From Sphingobium nicotianae (lineage in GTDB: Bacteria > Pseudomonadota > Alphaproteobacteria > Sphingomonadales > Sphingomonadaceae): a stretch of DNA of 64,000 nucleotides. The notes beneath the pieces are model-generated. The model saw only the letters and a list, made by a program, of their open reading frames with translations, was not told where the DNA came from and searched no databases. Positions 44,193-53,363 of the stretch are shown here, in pieces (the stretch's first letter is position 1; each line of letters begins with the position of its first letter). The translations under genes and the position numbers were made by a program. The stretch lies in the NCBI RefSeq assembly GCF_018603885.1, contig NZ_JAHGAW010000001.1, positions 248,001 through 312,000 of the forward strand, written 5' to 3'.

Positions 44193-46060
44193 GCGAGCAT
44201 CCCCTCGATTGCCGCCTCGATCTCCGCGATGCGGAAGGGCTGGCCCGAGATTTTGTTGAGCGGCTTGGCATCGACCAGATATTGGTCGCGCAGCAGGGTC
44301 TTGAGCTGGCCGGTGTTCATTTCCGGTACGAGGATCTGGTCGTAACCCTTCAGGAGTTCGCCCAGATTCTCCGGCAGCGGCCAGATGTGGCGGATGTGGA
44401 TATGGGCGACGTCATGGCCCTTGCGGCGGACGCGGCGCACGGCCTGATGGATCGGCCCGAAGGTCGAGCCCCAGCCCACCACCGCCAGCTTGCCGCGCGC
44501 CTCGCCGATCGCGATGTCCTGCGTCAGGCCCTTGGCGATGCCCAGCACCTTGTCGCGGCGCAGTTCGGTCATCGCCTGATGATTGGCCGGGCCATAATTG
44601 ATGTGGCCGGTATTCACTTCCTTCTCGATGCCGCCGATCCGGTGCATGAGATCGGGCGTGCCGGGCTTGATCCAGGGCCGCGCCAGCTTCTCGTTGCGCG
44701 CATAAGGCTTGAGACCGCCTTCCGGCACATGATCGAGGAAGGTTGCCTTGAACGGCTCGTAGGCGCTCATGTCCGGCACTTTCCAGGGCTCGGCGGCATT
44801 GGCGATATAGCCATCGGTCAGGATCATCACCGGCGTCATATACTGGATCGCGATCCGCACCGCCTCGATCGCCACGTCGAAGGCGTCGGCCGGCGAGCGG
44901 GCGGCGATGACCGGCATTGGCGCGTCGCCGTTGCGGCCATAGACGGCCTGATAGAGATCGGACTGCTCGGTCTTGGTCGGCAGGCCGGTCGAGGGGCCGC
45001 CGCGCTGCGAATTGACGATGACCAGCGGCAGCTCGGTCATGATCGCCAGGCCCATCGCCTCGCCCTTGAGCGCGATGCCAGGACCCGAGGAGCTGGTGAT
45101 GCCGAGCGAACCCGCATAGCTGGCGCCGATCGCGCTGGCGATCGCGGCGATCTCGTCCTCCGCCTGGAAGGTGGTGACGTCATATTCCTTGAGGCGCGAG
45201 AGATGATGCAGGATCGCGCTGGCCGGAGTGATCGGATAACCGCCGAAGAACATCGGCAGGCCGGCAAGTTGCGCGCCCGCCACGAGGCCGAGCGAGATCG
45301 CCTCGGCGCCGGTCACGGTGCGGTAGAGGCCCTCCTGCGCCGGCGCGGGTGGCAGGTGGAGCTGCTTGACCGGAACGGCCAGCTCGGCCGTCTCGCCATA
45401 GGCATGGCCGGCATTGAGCGCCGCGATATTGGCCTCGGCCAGCTCGGGTGTCTTGGCGAACTTGGCGTGCAGCCAGTCGATGATCGGCTGGCGATCACGG
45501 TCGAACAGCCAGAGCGCTAGCCCCAGCGTCCACATATTCTTGCAGCGCAGGGCTTCCTTGTTGCCCAGGCCGAACGGTTTGACGCTTTCCAGCGTCAGCG
45601 CGCTGATGTCGAAGGCGAGCAGTTGCCAGCGCGAGAGCGAATTGTCCTCGAGCGGGTTGTGATCATATTTCGCCTTGACCAGGTTGCGTTCGCTGAACTC
45701 GCCGCTGTCCGCGATGATCAGGCCGCCGGCCTTGAGATCGCTGACATTCGTCTTGAGCGCTGCCGGGTTCATCGCGATCAGGATGTCCGGCGCATCGCCT
45801 GCCGTGGTAATGTCGGACGAACCGAAATTGATCTGGAACGCGGAGACGCCGAAGAGCGTGCCCTGCGGCGCCCGGATCTCGGCGGGGAAATCGGGGAATG
45901 TCGCAAGATCATTGCCGGCAAGTGCCGTGGACAGCGTGAACTGGCCGCCCGTCAGCTGCATGCCGTCGCCGCTGTCGCCCGCGAAGCGGACGACGACGGC
46001 GTCAGGCACGGTGTCATCGGTGATGAGCGGTGCGGTCGGGGAGGATGCGGCAGAAGCCAT
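44189..46060 (-). CDS. korA: 2-oxoglutarate:ferredoxin oxidoreductase subunit alpha
   Basis: A 623-residue fused gamma-alpha subunit. The N-terminal ~200 residues are the gamma-type domain (VRFAGDSGDGMQLTGGQF, IRAPQGTLFGVSAFQINFGS), followed by the pyrimidine domain (FFGGYPITPASAILHHLSR, FQAEDEIAAIASAIGAS, GIALKGEAMGL). No ferredoxin-like Cys clusters are seen, so an external electron carrier is needed. korA and korB form a two-gene operon divergent from rppH. Confidence 0.93.
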   Translation of the reverse strand: MASAASSPTAPLITDDTVPDAVVVRFAGDSGDGMQLTGGQFTLSTALAGNDLATFPDFPAEIRAPQGTLFGVSAFQINFGSSDITTAGDAPDILIAMNPAALKTNVSDLKAGGLIIADSGEFSERNLVKAKYDHNPLEDNSLSRWQLLAFDISALTLESVKPFGLGNKEALRCKNMWTLGLALWLFDRDRQPIIDWLHAKFAKTPELAEANIAALNAGHAYGETAELAVPVKQLHLPPAPAQEGLYRTVTGAEAISLGLVAGAQLAGLPMFFGGYPITPASAILHHLSRLKEYDVTTFQAEDEIAAIASAIGASYAGSLGITSSSGPGIALKGEAMGLAIMTELPLVIVNSQRGGPSTGLPTKTEQSDLYQAVYGRNGDAPMPVIAARSPADAFDVAIEAVRIAIQYMTPVMILTDGYIANAAEPWKVPDMSAYEPFKATFLDHVPEGGLKPYARNEKLARPWIKPGTPDLMHRIGGIEKEVNTGHINYGPANHQAMTELRRDKVLGIAKGLTQDIAIGEARGKLAVVGWGSTFGPIHQAVRRVRRKGHDVAHIHIRHIWPLPENLGELLKGYDQILVPEMNTGQLKTLLRDQYLVDAKPLNKISGQPFRIAEIEAAIEGMLA

Positions 46061-46231
46061 GGCTTACTCTAATGCTTTCTAGGATGATGCGCCCCTAGTC
46101 CTTCCGGCGTTGGCAATCAAAGTAGAAAAGCTGCGCACCACCCGAGCGTTGCCTTTTTTGCCCAGTCTTGTCATCGCAAGTTTCAAATCGGGCACATTCG
46201 AGGCTCCGGAGCGTTCAATGAGTGACAAGAG

Positions 46232-46711
46232 ATGACCAAGTACGCCGATCTGCCCTACCGCCCTTGCGTGGGCATCATGCTGGCAAACCGGCAGGGACAG
46301 GTGTTTGTCGGTCAGCGCATCGACTCGAAGGAAGGCGATGCCTGGCAGATGCCACAGGGTGGGATCGACGAGGGCGAATCGCCTGAGGAGGCTCTGGTCC
46401 GGGAGCTTGGCGAAGAGACAGGCGTTGGCGCGCATCTCGTCGACATCATCGCCCGCTCGGCCCACGAACATCTTTACGATCTGCCCGACCCACTCATCGG
46501 CAAGCTCTGGGGCGGCAGATATCGCGGCCAGGCGCAGCGCTGGTTTCTGGTGCGCTTCAAGGGCGAGGATGGCGACATCCGCATCGACACGCCGGAGCCC
46601 GAATTCGACACGTGGCGCTGGGTCGAAGCCGATCAGCTCGTGGACCTGATCGTGCCGTTCAAAAAGCCTGTCTATCGGGATGTAGTCGCGGAATTCAGGG
46701 CGCTGCTGTGA
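46232..46711 (+). CDS. rppH: RNA pyrophosphohydrolase RppH
   Basis: A 159-residue Nudix enzyme that removes pyrophosphate from the 5' end of mRNA, starting RNase E-dependent decay. The start YADLPYRPCVGIMLANRQG and the Nudix box GGIDEGESPEEALVRELGEE match RppH, as do WRWVEADQLVDLIVPFK and the C-terminal RDVVAEF. No dedicated operon partner; divergent from korA across 171 bases. Confidence 0.95.
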   Translation: MTKYADLPYRPCVGIMLANRQGQVFVGQRIDSKEGDAWQMPQGGIDEGESPEEALVRELGEETGVGAHLVDIIARSAHEHLYDLPDPLIGKLWGGRYRGQAQRWFLVRFKGEDGDIRIDTPEPEFDTWRWVEADQLVDLIVPFKKPVYRDVVAEFRALL

Positions 46712-46826
46712 TCCGCATGACGGGATAAACGGCCAAAAGCGTCGATGGCGTTTACACTTTCTTAACCATTAACCAACGCGATCGCCGGAAACCGCCGCTG
46801 GCATGAACCTTGCGTCATTTTCAGCC

Positions 46827-47048
46827 ATGGACCGTATAAAACGCCTCTTCATCATCAAGACGAAGTTCGAAGCGTTTCTGGCCATCTATGCCATCGCAAT
46901 GGGTGCCTGCGCGCGCGGCCTGCATTATCTTGACGTTTATCCCGGTATCGGCGGCGAGCTTCTGTTCTTCGCTTGCTGCGGGGCGGTGATGGTCGTTGGT
47001 GGGCTCATGATCGATGGCGTAACGCTCAAACAGACTTACGAACGCTGA
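46827..47048 (+). CDS. small membrane protein, 73 aa
   Basis: ATG 46827 (MDRIKRLFIIKTKFEAFL) gives 73 residues; an ATG at 46803 is also in frame. One hydrophobic segment (FLAIYAIAMGACARGLHYL) and a second (LLFFACCGAVMVVGGLMIDG) suggest two membrane helices with a basic cytoplasmic start. I believe similar short proteins occur in other sphingomonads, but there is no named family. It follows rppH after a 115-base gap. Confidence 0.7.
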   Translation: MDRIKRLFIIKTKFEAFLAIYAIAMGACARGLHYLDVYPGIGGELLFFACCGAVMVVGGLMIDGVTLKQTYER

Positions 47049-47053
47049 GCGAC

Positions 47054-47200
47054 TCAACAGACTGACGCGTTCCCAACGAGGCGGGGCGCCGGCCGCCCTG
47101 CCGCTTTGCTGGCGGTACGCGCATTGGCCAGCCGTGGCGCCGACGCAGTGTTCAACGCCAGCAACCCGTGCCCGCGCGACGCTGAACATGTCGAACGCAT
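47054..47200 (-). CDS. putative small ORF downstream of ald (48 aa)
   Basis: ATG 47200 is preceded at optimal spacing by GGAAGGAG, a very strong ribosome binding site, and the frame closes at 47054. The 48-residue product is Ala/Arg/Ser-rich with one Cys near each end (MRSTCSASRGHG ... VGNASVC). It starts about 50 bases after the ald stop on the same strand and converges with the small membrane protein gene. No family is recognised, and the reality of the gene rests on the ribosome binding site only. Confidence 0.35.
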   Translation of the reverse strand: MRSTCSASRGHGLLALNTASAPRLANARTASKAAGRPAPRLVGNASVC

Positions 47201-47250
47201 GACGCTCCTTCCGTGATGGGCTCGCCGACCGTCCTGGTGCCCGCCTCGTG

Positions 47251-48369
47251 CTAGTCGCGCAAGGCTATGTCGGTCGGCACCACTTCGTAGCCATGCTGGC
47301 GCGCGACCGGTGAGCAGGTGACCATGCCATTCCATATGTTGAGGCCGTCGAGCAGATGCGGATCGCGCTTCATCGCTTCCTTCCAGCCCAGGTCCGCAAT
47401 CTTGAGGGCGTGAGGCAGCGTGACATTGTTGAGCGCATAGGTTGATGTGCGCGCGACCGCGCCGGGCATGTTCGCCACGCAATAATGAACGATGCCATCC
47501 ACCACATAGGTCGGCTCGGCATGGGTAGTGGGATGGCTTGTCTCGAAACAGCCGCCCTGATCGATCGCGACATCGACCAGCACCGCGCCGGGCTTCATCG
47601 TGCGAAGCATCTCGCGCGAGACGAGCTTGGGCGCTGCCGCACCGGGGATCAGCACCGCGCCGATGACGAGATCGGCCTGTGCGACGCAATCGGCGAGGTT
47701 CGCCTTGTTGGAAAAGCGCGTCTTGGCCCGTGCCTCGAAATAGGTGCCGAGCTTCTCCAGCACCTCCGGATTGCGATCGAGGATCGTGACATCGGCACCC
47801 AGGCCCGCCGCCATCTGCGCCGCATTGAAGCCGACCACGCCGCCACCGATCACCGTCACCTTGGCCGGCAGCACGCCGGGCACGCCGCCCAGCAGCACAC
47901 CGCGACCGCCATGCGCCTTTTCCAGCGCCGTCGCGCCGGCCTGGATCGACATGCGCCCGGCCACCTGGCTCATCGGCTTGAGTAGCGGCAGCCCGCCATG
48001 GGCGTCCGTCACTGTCTCATAGGCGATCGCCGTGACGCCGGACTTGACGAGATCGGCGGTCTGCTCGGGATCCGGAGCGAGATGCAAATAAGTATAGAGA
48101 ATCTGATCCCTGCGCAGCATCGCCCGTTCGACCGGTTGCGGTTCCTTGACCTTCACGACCATGTCGGCGCGCTCGAACACCTCCGCCGCCCTGTCGACGA
48201 TCTCACCGCCGGCCTTGCGATAATCTTCGTCAGTCGCGCCGATGCCGAGCCCGGCGCCGGTCTCGACAAGCACCCGGTGCCCATGCACGACGAGCTCGTG
48301 CACGCTCTCCGGCGTGAGGCCGACGCGATATTCGTGAGTCTTGATTTCCTTGACGGTGCCGACGAGCAT
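47251..48369 (-). CDS. ald: alanine dehydrogenase
   Basis: NAD-dependent enzyme interconverting L-alanine with pyruvate and ammonia. ATG 48369 ([20 protein letters not shown]) with GGAGA upstream gives 372 residues, the normal length; a frame to 48489 is not homologous. Motifs: KVKEPQPVE, the substrate Lys, [11 protein letters not shown] fold [17 protein letters not shown], and the catalytic [15 protein letters not shown] region. It could supply ammonia or pyruvate, linking to ppdK metabolism. Confidence 0.96.
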   Translation of the reverse strand: MLVGTVKEIKTHEYRVGLTPESVHELVVHGHRVLVETGAGLGIGATDEDYRKAGGEIVDRAAEVFERADMVVKVKEPQPVERAMLRRDQILYTYLHLAPDPEQTADLVKSGVTAIAYETVTDAHGGLPLLKPMSQVAGRMSIQAGATALEKAHGGRGVLLGGVPGVLPAKVTVIGGGVVGFNAAQMAAGLGADVTILDRNPEVLEKLGTYFEARAKTRFSNKANLADCVAQADLVIGAVLIPGAAAPKLVSREMLRTMKPGAVLVDVAIDQGGCFETSHPTTHAEPTYVVDGIVHYCVANMPGAVARTSTYALNNVTLPHALKIADLGWKEAMKRDPHLLDGLNIWNGMVTCSPVARQHGYEVVPTDIALRD

Positions 48370-48467
48370 GAAATGTCTCCTGCCTACCGATTTGCGCTTA
48401 GCGATTTGCTGGGACCGAGATAGGCGCTCACGGGCGGAAACCCAACGGGGAACCACATACCGAGCCG

Positions 48468-48805
48468 GCAACAGGCCATCGCCTTCCATCGAGCGCTATT
48501 ATGCCGCGTCCAATGCGGGTCACGCGGAAGGGATGCTGGGCTGCCTGAGCAATACCGTCGCGCATGACGTCAAACAGGAGGAGAATTACAGAGCCGCCGG
48601 CCTGTTCGGCCCGTCACTGCCCGATGACGGCGTTCTCGCGCTCGGCCCGCTCGCGGGAAGAACATGGGTCTATGCCGAGGCCGATCCGGCGCGCGTGCCG
48701 ACATGGCGTCAGGAGGGTGCCGTTCCGCCCTTCACCCATTGGCCCGAGCCGGTCATCGGCATGCCCCCGCCCAGCCTCGTCTGCGGGATCGTCGACCTGC
48801 GCTGA
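48468..48805 (+). pseudogene. degenerate SnoaL-like gene remnant
   Basis: The frame shows IERYYAASNAGHAEGMLGCL followed by SNTVAHDVKQ, which resembles the N-terminal part of SnoaL/NTF2-like proteins (compare YYAAFNAGDAEGML). After that the sequence departs into PDDGVLALGPLAGRTWVY ... FTHWPEPVIGMPPP, which I do not recognise. No ATG or GTG start lies just before the SnoaL-like part; the frame only continues back antisense into ald. I read it as a fused or decayed leftover of a deletion. Convergent with the TonB receptor gene, four bases apart. Confidence 0.45.
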
Positions 48806-48809
48806 TCGA

Positions 48810-51539
48810 TCAGAAGAACAGCTTCCGGATGCTGACCCGCACCACCCGGCCAAGCGGATCGAGATAGGCGGGCTGATAGGCGAACGGCACCGCCCCCGTC
48901 CCGTCCGTCACCGTCTGGCGCGCGTTGAAGACATTGTCGACGCCCGCCTCGATCCGGACGCCGCGCAGGATACGCGCCTTCTCGACCAGCTTGGGCATCT
49001 GCGCCAGATTGGCGAACAGGCGCAGGTTGAGCGTCGCCAGATCGCCGAAGCGAAGCTGGCTGGTCGGCACGCCGGCCGTTCCGTTGATCCGCGTCGCGCT
49101 CTTCCAGTCGCCGGTCAGGCGCAAGCCATAGCCGCTCTGCGAGACGCCGGCCTGCAGCTGGACTTGATGCCGCGATGGGCCTGCCCCGCCGCCCAGCGAA
49201 TCGCCATCAAGCAGATCGAGCACCGGCAAGGTCGAGGCGAGCTGCGTTGTGCTGCCCAAGGTCCAGGTATGATAAAGCGAGACATTGATCCGTCCGCCGC
49301 CACCGCCCGGACCATTGCCGAAATTGCCGAAGCGACCGCCGCCCGCACCACGGCCGCCACCGCCAGGGCCGCCAGGACCGCCTGCCCCCCCGGGGCCACC
49401 CGGACCCCCAGGGCCTCCCGGTCCACCGGGGCCGCCAAAGCCGCCGAACGGCGGTCCGCCTGCCGGGGCGACCTGTGGACGGCCATCGACCACGATCGTC
49501 TGCCCGTCGCCGGTCGCGGGCTGGCCATTGGGGCCGGCAGCCTGATCGGTCTGCGGCACCGTGCGCTCCTGCCCGGCCCCGGCGCCATCGCCCCTCCGAC
49601 GCTCGCCGCCCGGACCACCCGGCGGCACGCCATTGGGAAAGCGGCGCTGAAATGCCTCGCGCATCGCGTTGATCTGGCTCTGCGGCGTCTTCAGCCGCTT
49701 GCTGAAATTGATGCCCCAGCGCAACGAATTGCGCGACTGTTCGGTGATGTTGATCGGACGCAGATCGACCTGGGTGAGCTGACCGCTGGCGTCGCGCGTG
49801 AACCGCGTCGGGAAGGCCGCCGCCGTTTCCTCCGTGATGCCCGGAAAGCCGGTGATGCCGCCGCGGGTGGTGCGATGGCTGTAATCCACGCTCAGGCTGA
49901 GGCTCGGATCCTGCAGCACCGCCAGGTTCAGGCCGAGGCGATAGCTGCTGTCGCGCGCATCGTTGAGCAGCGGATTGCCGCCGGTGATCGTCGTCACCAG
50001 CACGCTCTTGCCCACCACATAATCGAACACCGGCACGAACTGGGTGACGGTGCGCGGGTCGCCGAGCTGCGACGGGGTCGGCGCGATCTGCTGGCTGCGA
50101 TAGGAGGCCGAGACGTTGATGCCCTTCCTGGGCGTCCAGTTCAGGCCGAGCGTATAGCTCCCCAATGTGCCGGCGTCGGAGAGCTGATCGACCCCTCCGG
50201 TCATGTTGGCGGATATCCGCCCGATCTTGCTGCTCGCGGCTGTGATCGGGAAGGACAGAGTGAGCGAGCCGCTGCCGCTGTCCCGCCCGATGCGGCGCGG
50301 GGTCGTAATGAGATCGCGCTCCTGATCGCTTTCGAGCCGCATCAGCGAGCCGCCCAGCTTCGCCGTGGCCTGCACCTCGCCCGCCGGCAGCCGGAACAGC
50401 GAGCGATTATAGATGAAGGTGACGTCGGCCGTGTCCTGCCGGCTCTGCGTATCGTCCGCCGCGCGCGCGATGAGATATTGCGCAGCCACCGGTAGCGCCG
50501 GATTGGCGGTGGCATCCCCATTCTCGAGCGCGGTCGTATAGTCGGAGAGATTGTAAGGGCGATCGGTGAGGCCGCGCGTTTCCGATCGCGCATAATTGGC
50601 CGTGAGCGTCCACTGCCCTGCACTGCGCATCGCGTTGACGGTGAGGCCGATCTGCCCGTTCTGCGCGCTGGACGAACGATCGAGCGAATTGGGCACCGGC
50701 GCGGTCGGATAGAAGATGCGGTCTGCGGCGCCATTGGCATACGGTGTGCCGCCCGGAATGATGACTGACGGCAGCGCCAGACCGACGAGGCTCTCGCTGC
50801 GGCTCGTGCTGATCTCGCCGGTGAGGGTCGCCTGGGTGCGCTCGGTCAGCGGCTTGTTCCAGCTCCCGTTGAGCGTCATCGTCTCGCGCTCGGGCGACAG
50901 GGTCCGCGCCGCGCTTTCCGGGCTGATCAGCCCCCGGTCGGTCTCCAGAATGTCGCCGGTGCGGCTATATTCGGCATTGATGTTCAGCCGCTGGCCACGG
51001 CGAATGGTCAGGTGCCCGCCATTATAGTCCTGGTTCACGGCCTGCCCCGCCGTCGGCGCCTTCACGGTCGCTTCCGCCGTGAAGGCGCGGAAGCGCTGGC
51101 GCAGGACGATGTTCATGACCTTCTGGTCGGCGTCATAGCCGTAACGCAGGCCGACCTCCTCGGGCAGGATGTCGACGCGGGCGATCGCCTCGGCCGGCAG
51201 CGACGCGATTTCGCGGAAGCTGGAAATTCGGTGCCCTTCGAGCAAGGTCACCGGCGGCTTGCCGCTGGCGCTGGTCAGCTGCGGGCCGAGTTCGGTCAGC
51301 AGGTCGCTGACGGTGCTGACGCCGAGCGCGCGAATATCCGCCGCATTATATTGCTCTTCCGGCTTGATGTCGCCGACGACCGCGCCGCGCTCGCGCTGGC
51401 CCGTGACGACGATGTCCTCGTCATCCTCCTGGTTGAGGCCGTTGCCCTGCGGCGTCCCTTGCGCATGCAGTTGTGAACCGGTCAGCGACGTCGAGGCAGC
51501 CGTCAGGAGCAGCGCGGAAAGGCGGAGAGGTCTTGTCAT
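48810..51539 (-). CDS. TonB-dependent receptor with Gly-Pro-rich insert
   Basis: ATG 51539 (MTRPLRLSALLL) begins a signal peptide cut after LHAQG; the protein has 909 residues. TonB box-like DIVVTGQRERGA, plug domain (ADIRALGVSTVSDLLTELGP, EAIARVDILPEEVG) and a long beta-barrel ending in the aromatic KLFF typical of outer membrane barrels. Between about residues 695 and 750 lies a low-complexity insert of repeated GGPGGP units, with PPFGGFG before and GRGAGGGRFGNFGNG after. Substrate unknown. No partner ExbBD or transporter gene is adjacent. Confidence 0.88.
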   Translation of the reverse strand: MTRPLRLSALLLTAASTSLTGSQLHAQGTPQGNGLNQEDDEDIVVTGQRERGAVVGDIKPEEQYNAADIRALGVSTVSDLLTELGPQLTSASGKPPVTLLEGHRISSFREIASLPAEAIARVDILPEEVGLRYGYDADQKVMNIVLRQRFRAFTAEATVKAPTAGQAVNQDYNGGHLTIRRGQRLNINAEYSRTGDILETDRGLISPESAARTLSPERETMTLNGSWNKPLTERTQATLTGEISTSRSESLVGLALPSVIIPGGTPYANGAADRIFYPTAPVPNSLDRSSSAQNGQIGLTVNAMRSAGQWTLTANYARSETRGLTDRPYNLSDYTTALENGDATANPALPVAAQYLIARAADDTQSRQDTADVTFIYNRSLFRLPAGEVQATAKLGGSLMRLESDQERDLITTPRRIGRDSGSGSLTLSFPITAASSKIGRISANMTGGVDQLSDAGTLGSYTLGLNWTPRKGINVSASYRSQQIAPTPSQLGDPRTVTQFVPVFDYVVGKSVLVTTITGGNPLLNDARDSSYRLGLNLAVLQDPSLSLSVDYSHRTTRGGITGFPGITEETAAAFPTRFTRDASGQLTQVDLRPINITEQSRNSLRWGINFSKRLKTPQSQINAMREAFQRRFPNGVPPGGPGGERRRGDGAGAGQERTVPQTDQAAGPNGQPATGDGQTIVVDGRPQVAPAGGPPFGGFGGPGGPGGPGGPGGPGGAGGPGGPGGGGRGAGGGRFGNFGNGPGGGGGRINVSLYHTWTLGSTTQLASTLPVLDLLDGDSLGGGAGPSRHQVQLQAGVSQSGYGLRLTGDWKSATRINGTAGVPTSQLRFGDLATLNLRLFANLAQMPKLVEKARILRGVRIEAGVDNVFNARQTVTDGTGAVPFAYQPAYLDPLGRVVRVSIRKLFF

Positions 51540-51790
51540 GCGGGAGTTCACGGCCTCGTTGACTGGGGCTACTTGGTCATAGAGCGCAAAAGCTGTCACT
51601 TTCCTGACTGGAGTTCCCATGGGGGCGGGAGTATCGCGTACCTCGGCCTCACGAAAAACCCGAGAAAACTGCGGCTTTTCTATGCAATTGCGGCGCATTT
51701 GCATTAAATTCCGGGCGCGGCAAGCTTTGAAACTGTATCAAATTGTCCTAAAGCCGGCCGAAAATATGACTGCCGCAAAATCAGGAGAGA

Positions 51791-52291
51791 ATGGACGTGA
51801 CATTGAAGATCGAAGACCGACTCGGCCTGCAGGATCTCATCGCCAATTACAGCTGGGCGCTGGACACGGGGGACGTCGATGCGCTCGTCGCCTGCTTCAC
51901 GCCGGACGCGCGCATGGTCGAGGAAGTTTTCGACGATCCGGACATCTGGGAAGGCCATGACGGCATTCGCGGCATTGCCGAACATTATCGCAACGCCCCC
52001 GGTTTCCCCGGCCGCCAGCATCATGTCACGCAGACCCAATATATGCCGCAGGACGACGGATCGGTGAAGATGCGCTCGTTCGCCTTCGTGACCGAATGCG
52101 AAGGCGAGCCGCCTTATCTGCTACGCTTCACCGGCTGGTACGACGATCATGCCATCAAGGACGTGGACGGCAAATGGCTGTTCCACCGGCGGACCGTGCG
52201 CCTGTGGGATGGCGAAGTGCTCAAGAATTTCCCGGGCAAGGGCGAATGGGTGCCGCGCAAGCGTCCCGCCTCGTTGATCATCAAGCGCTGA
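51791..52291 (+). CDS. nuclear transport factor 2 / SnoaL-like protein
   Basis: A 166-residue protein with the NTF2-like cone fold pattern: IEDRLGLQDLIANYSWALD, GDVDALVACFTPDARM, GIRGIAEHYRNAPGF, HHVTQTQYM, and the C-terminal RRTVRLWDGEVLKNF. Members act as polyketide cyclases, dehydratases or small-molecule binders. No pathway genes surround it. GGAG precedes ATG 51791. It is divergent from the TonB receptor across 251 bases. Confidence 0.82.
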   Translation: MDVTLKIEDRLGLQDLIANYSWALDTGDVDALVACFTPDARMVEEVFDDPDIWEGHDGIRGIAEHYRNAPGFPGRQHHVTQTQYMPQDDGSVKMRSFAFVTECEGEPPYLLRFTGWYDDHAIKDVDGKWLFHRRTVRLWDGEVLKNFPGKGEWVPRKRPASLIIKR

Positions 52292-52328
52292 ATGGGCGAT
52301 GCGATGGCGCGCGCAGCGCCGTTGCAGC

Positions 52329-53363
52329 TCAGTTCGTCGATTTGTCCAGGCTCACCGCGTCGCTATAGGCAATGGGAGCCATGGCCGGCGGCGCCCAGCT
52401 CGCCGAGGCGGGGAACGCGCTGTCCATCAGGCGCGCGATGAGCGTGGGGACCGGAGGAGCCGGAATCGCGGCCTCGACGGCAGTCCTGACCTCGTCGGCG
52501 AGCCGATCGAGCATCTCGTAGCGCTGGCGATAGAGGCTGCGCTTCTTGGCGGGAATATCCTCCGCCGCGCGGCGCACCGGCGCGATCGGCAGCTCGAACC
52601 AGTCGGCGCTGATCTGCGCGCCGCCGCGATCGATCCAGGCGGCATCATAGTTGAAGCTGGTGACGGACCGTCCCTCGGCGCCGTAATAGGCATCCCGGCA
52701 ATAGCGGGCGCTATCCGCGACCGCATAGATGCGGCGAACGCCGAGCGCATAGCAGACCATCCGGTGCAATTCGATCATCAGGTCGCGCGGGCGCAGGCCA
52801 TGCGCTTCCTTGGTCATCTCGCGATACAGCGTCAGCATCTCCTCGCCGCCGCGGCCCTGCAACCCGCCGACCAAACAAGTGAGACCGCCATTGGCTGACG
52901 AAAACAGGAACGTGATCGAGAACAGGCGATCAGCGCCCTTCCAGAGGCTGAGGACGGTCAGTCCGTCGCTGCTCATCCAGTTCGCTTCGTCGATCCGTAG
53001 GCTGTAGTCGGCGCCGAGACTGTCGAGTGTGCAGAGAATTCGGACGTGATCATGCGCGGGTGAAAGGATCCCGCCCAGGTCGCGCACCGTCTCGAAATGA
53101 TCGACGAGCCGGTCGAGCTTGTCCTGCCCGCTCCAGCTCGCGCAACAGAAGGGGCCGAAAACATGCCGCGTCAGACCACCGCGCAGCAGGTCATGGTCGA
53201 TGCCGGCGAGCTTGCGCTTCTGCTGTCGCGCGGTGAGAATGACATCGGGCCGGCCGATCATCCGCCCGGAAACACGGGCCGCCTTGCGGATCTTCGGCAG
53301 CATATTGCCGGCGTTCTGTCCCTGCTCGGCGCGCATGGTCTGCCGGACGAGGCTATACCCCAT
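52329..53363 (-). CDS. DUF535 (VirK/YbjX) family protein
   Basis: The C-terminal pattern ERRAAEDIPAKKRSLYRQRY-like (KKRSLYRQRYEMLDRLADEV) and YCRDAYYGAEGRSVTSFNYD ... FELPIAP identify the DUF535 family of enterobacterial VirK/YbjX, linked to lipid A or outer-membrane stress and virulence-factor export. The N-terminus is uncertain: 53363 (MGYSLVRQT) gives 344 residues close to the family, 53336 is also possible, and the frame runs open to GTG 53576. Which start is used has no clear ribosome binding site. Confidence 0.75.
   Translation of the reverse strand: MGYSLVRQTMRAEQGQNAGNMLPKIRKAARVSGRMIGRPDVILTARQQKRKLAGIDHDLLRGGLTRHVFGPFCCASWSGQDKLDRLVDHFETVRDLGGILSPAHDHVRILCTLDSLGADYSLRIDEANWMSSDGLTVLSLWKGADRLFSITFLFSSANGGLTCLVGGLQGRGGEEMLTLYREMTKEAHGLRPRDLMIELHRMVCYALGVRRIYAVADSARYCRDAYYGAEGRSVTSFNYDAAWIDRGGAQISADWFELPIAPVRRAAEDIPAKKRSLYRQRYEMLDRLADEVRTAVEAAIPAPPVPTLIARLMDSAFPASASWAPPAMAPIAYSDAVSLDKSTN

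Noticed and set aside
47054..47689. 211-residue minus-strand frame overlapping the end of ald
   Set aside because: The part beyond 47251 is an out-of-frame shadow of ald; only the short ORF 47054-47200 has its own ribosome binding site.
49285..49545. Pro-rich plus-strand frame in the TonB receptor repeat
   Set aside because: Direct consequence of the Gly-Pro repeat read on the opposite strand; no start signal.
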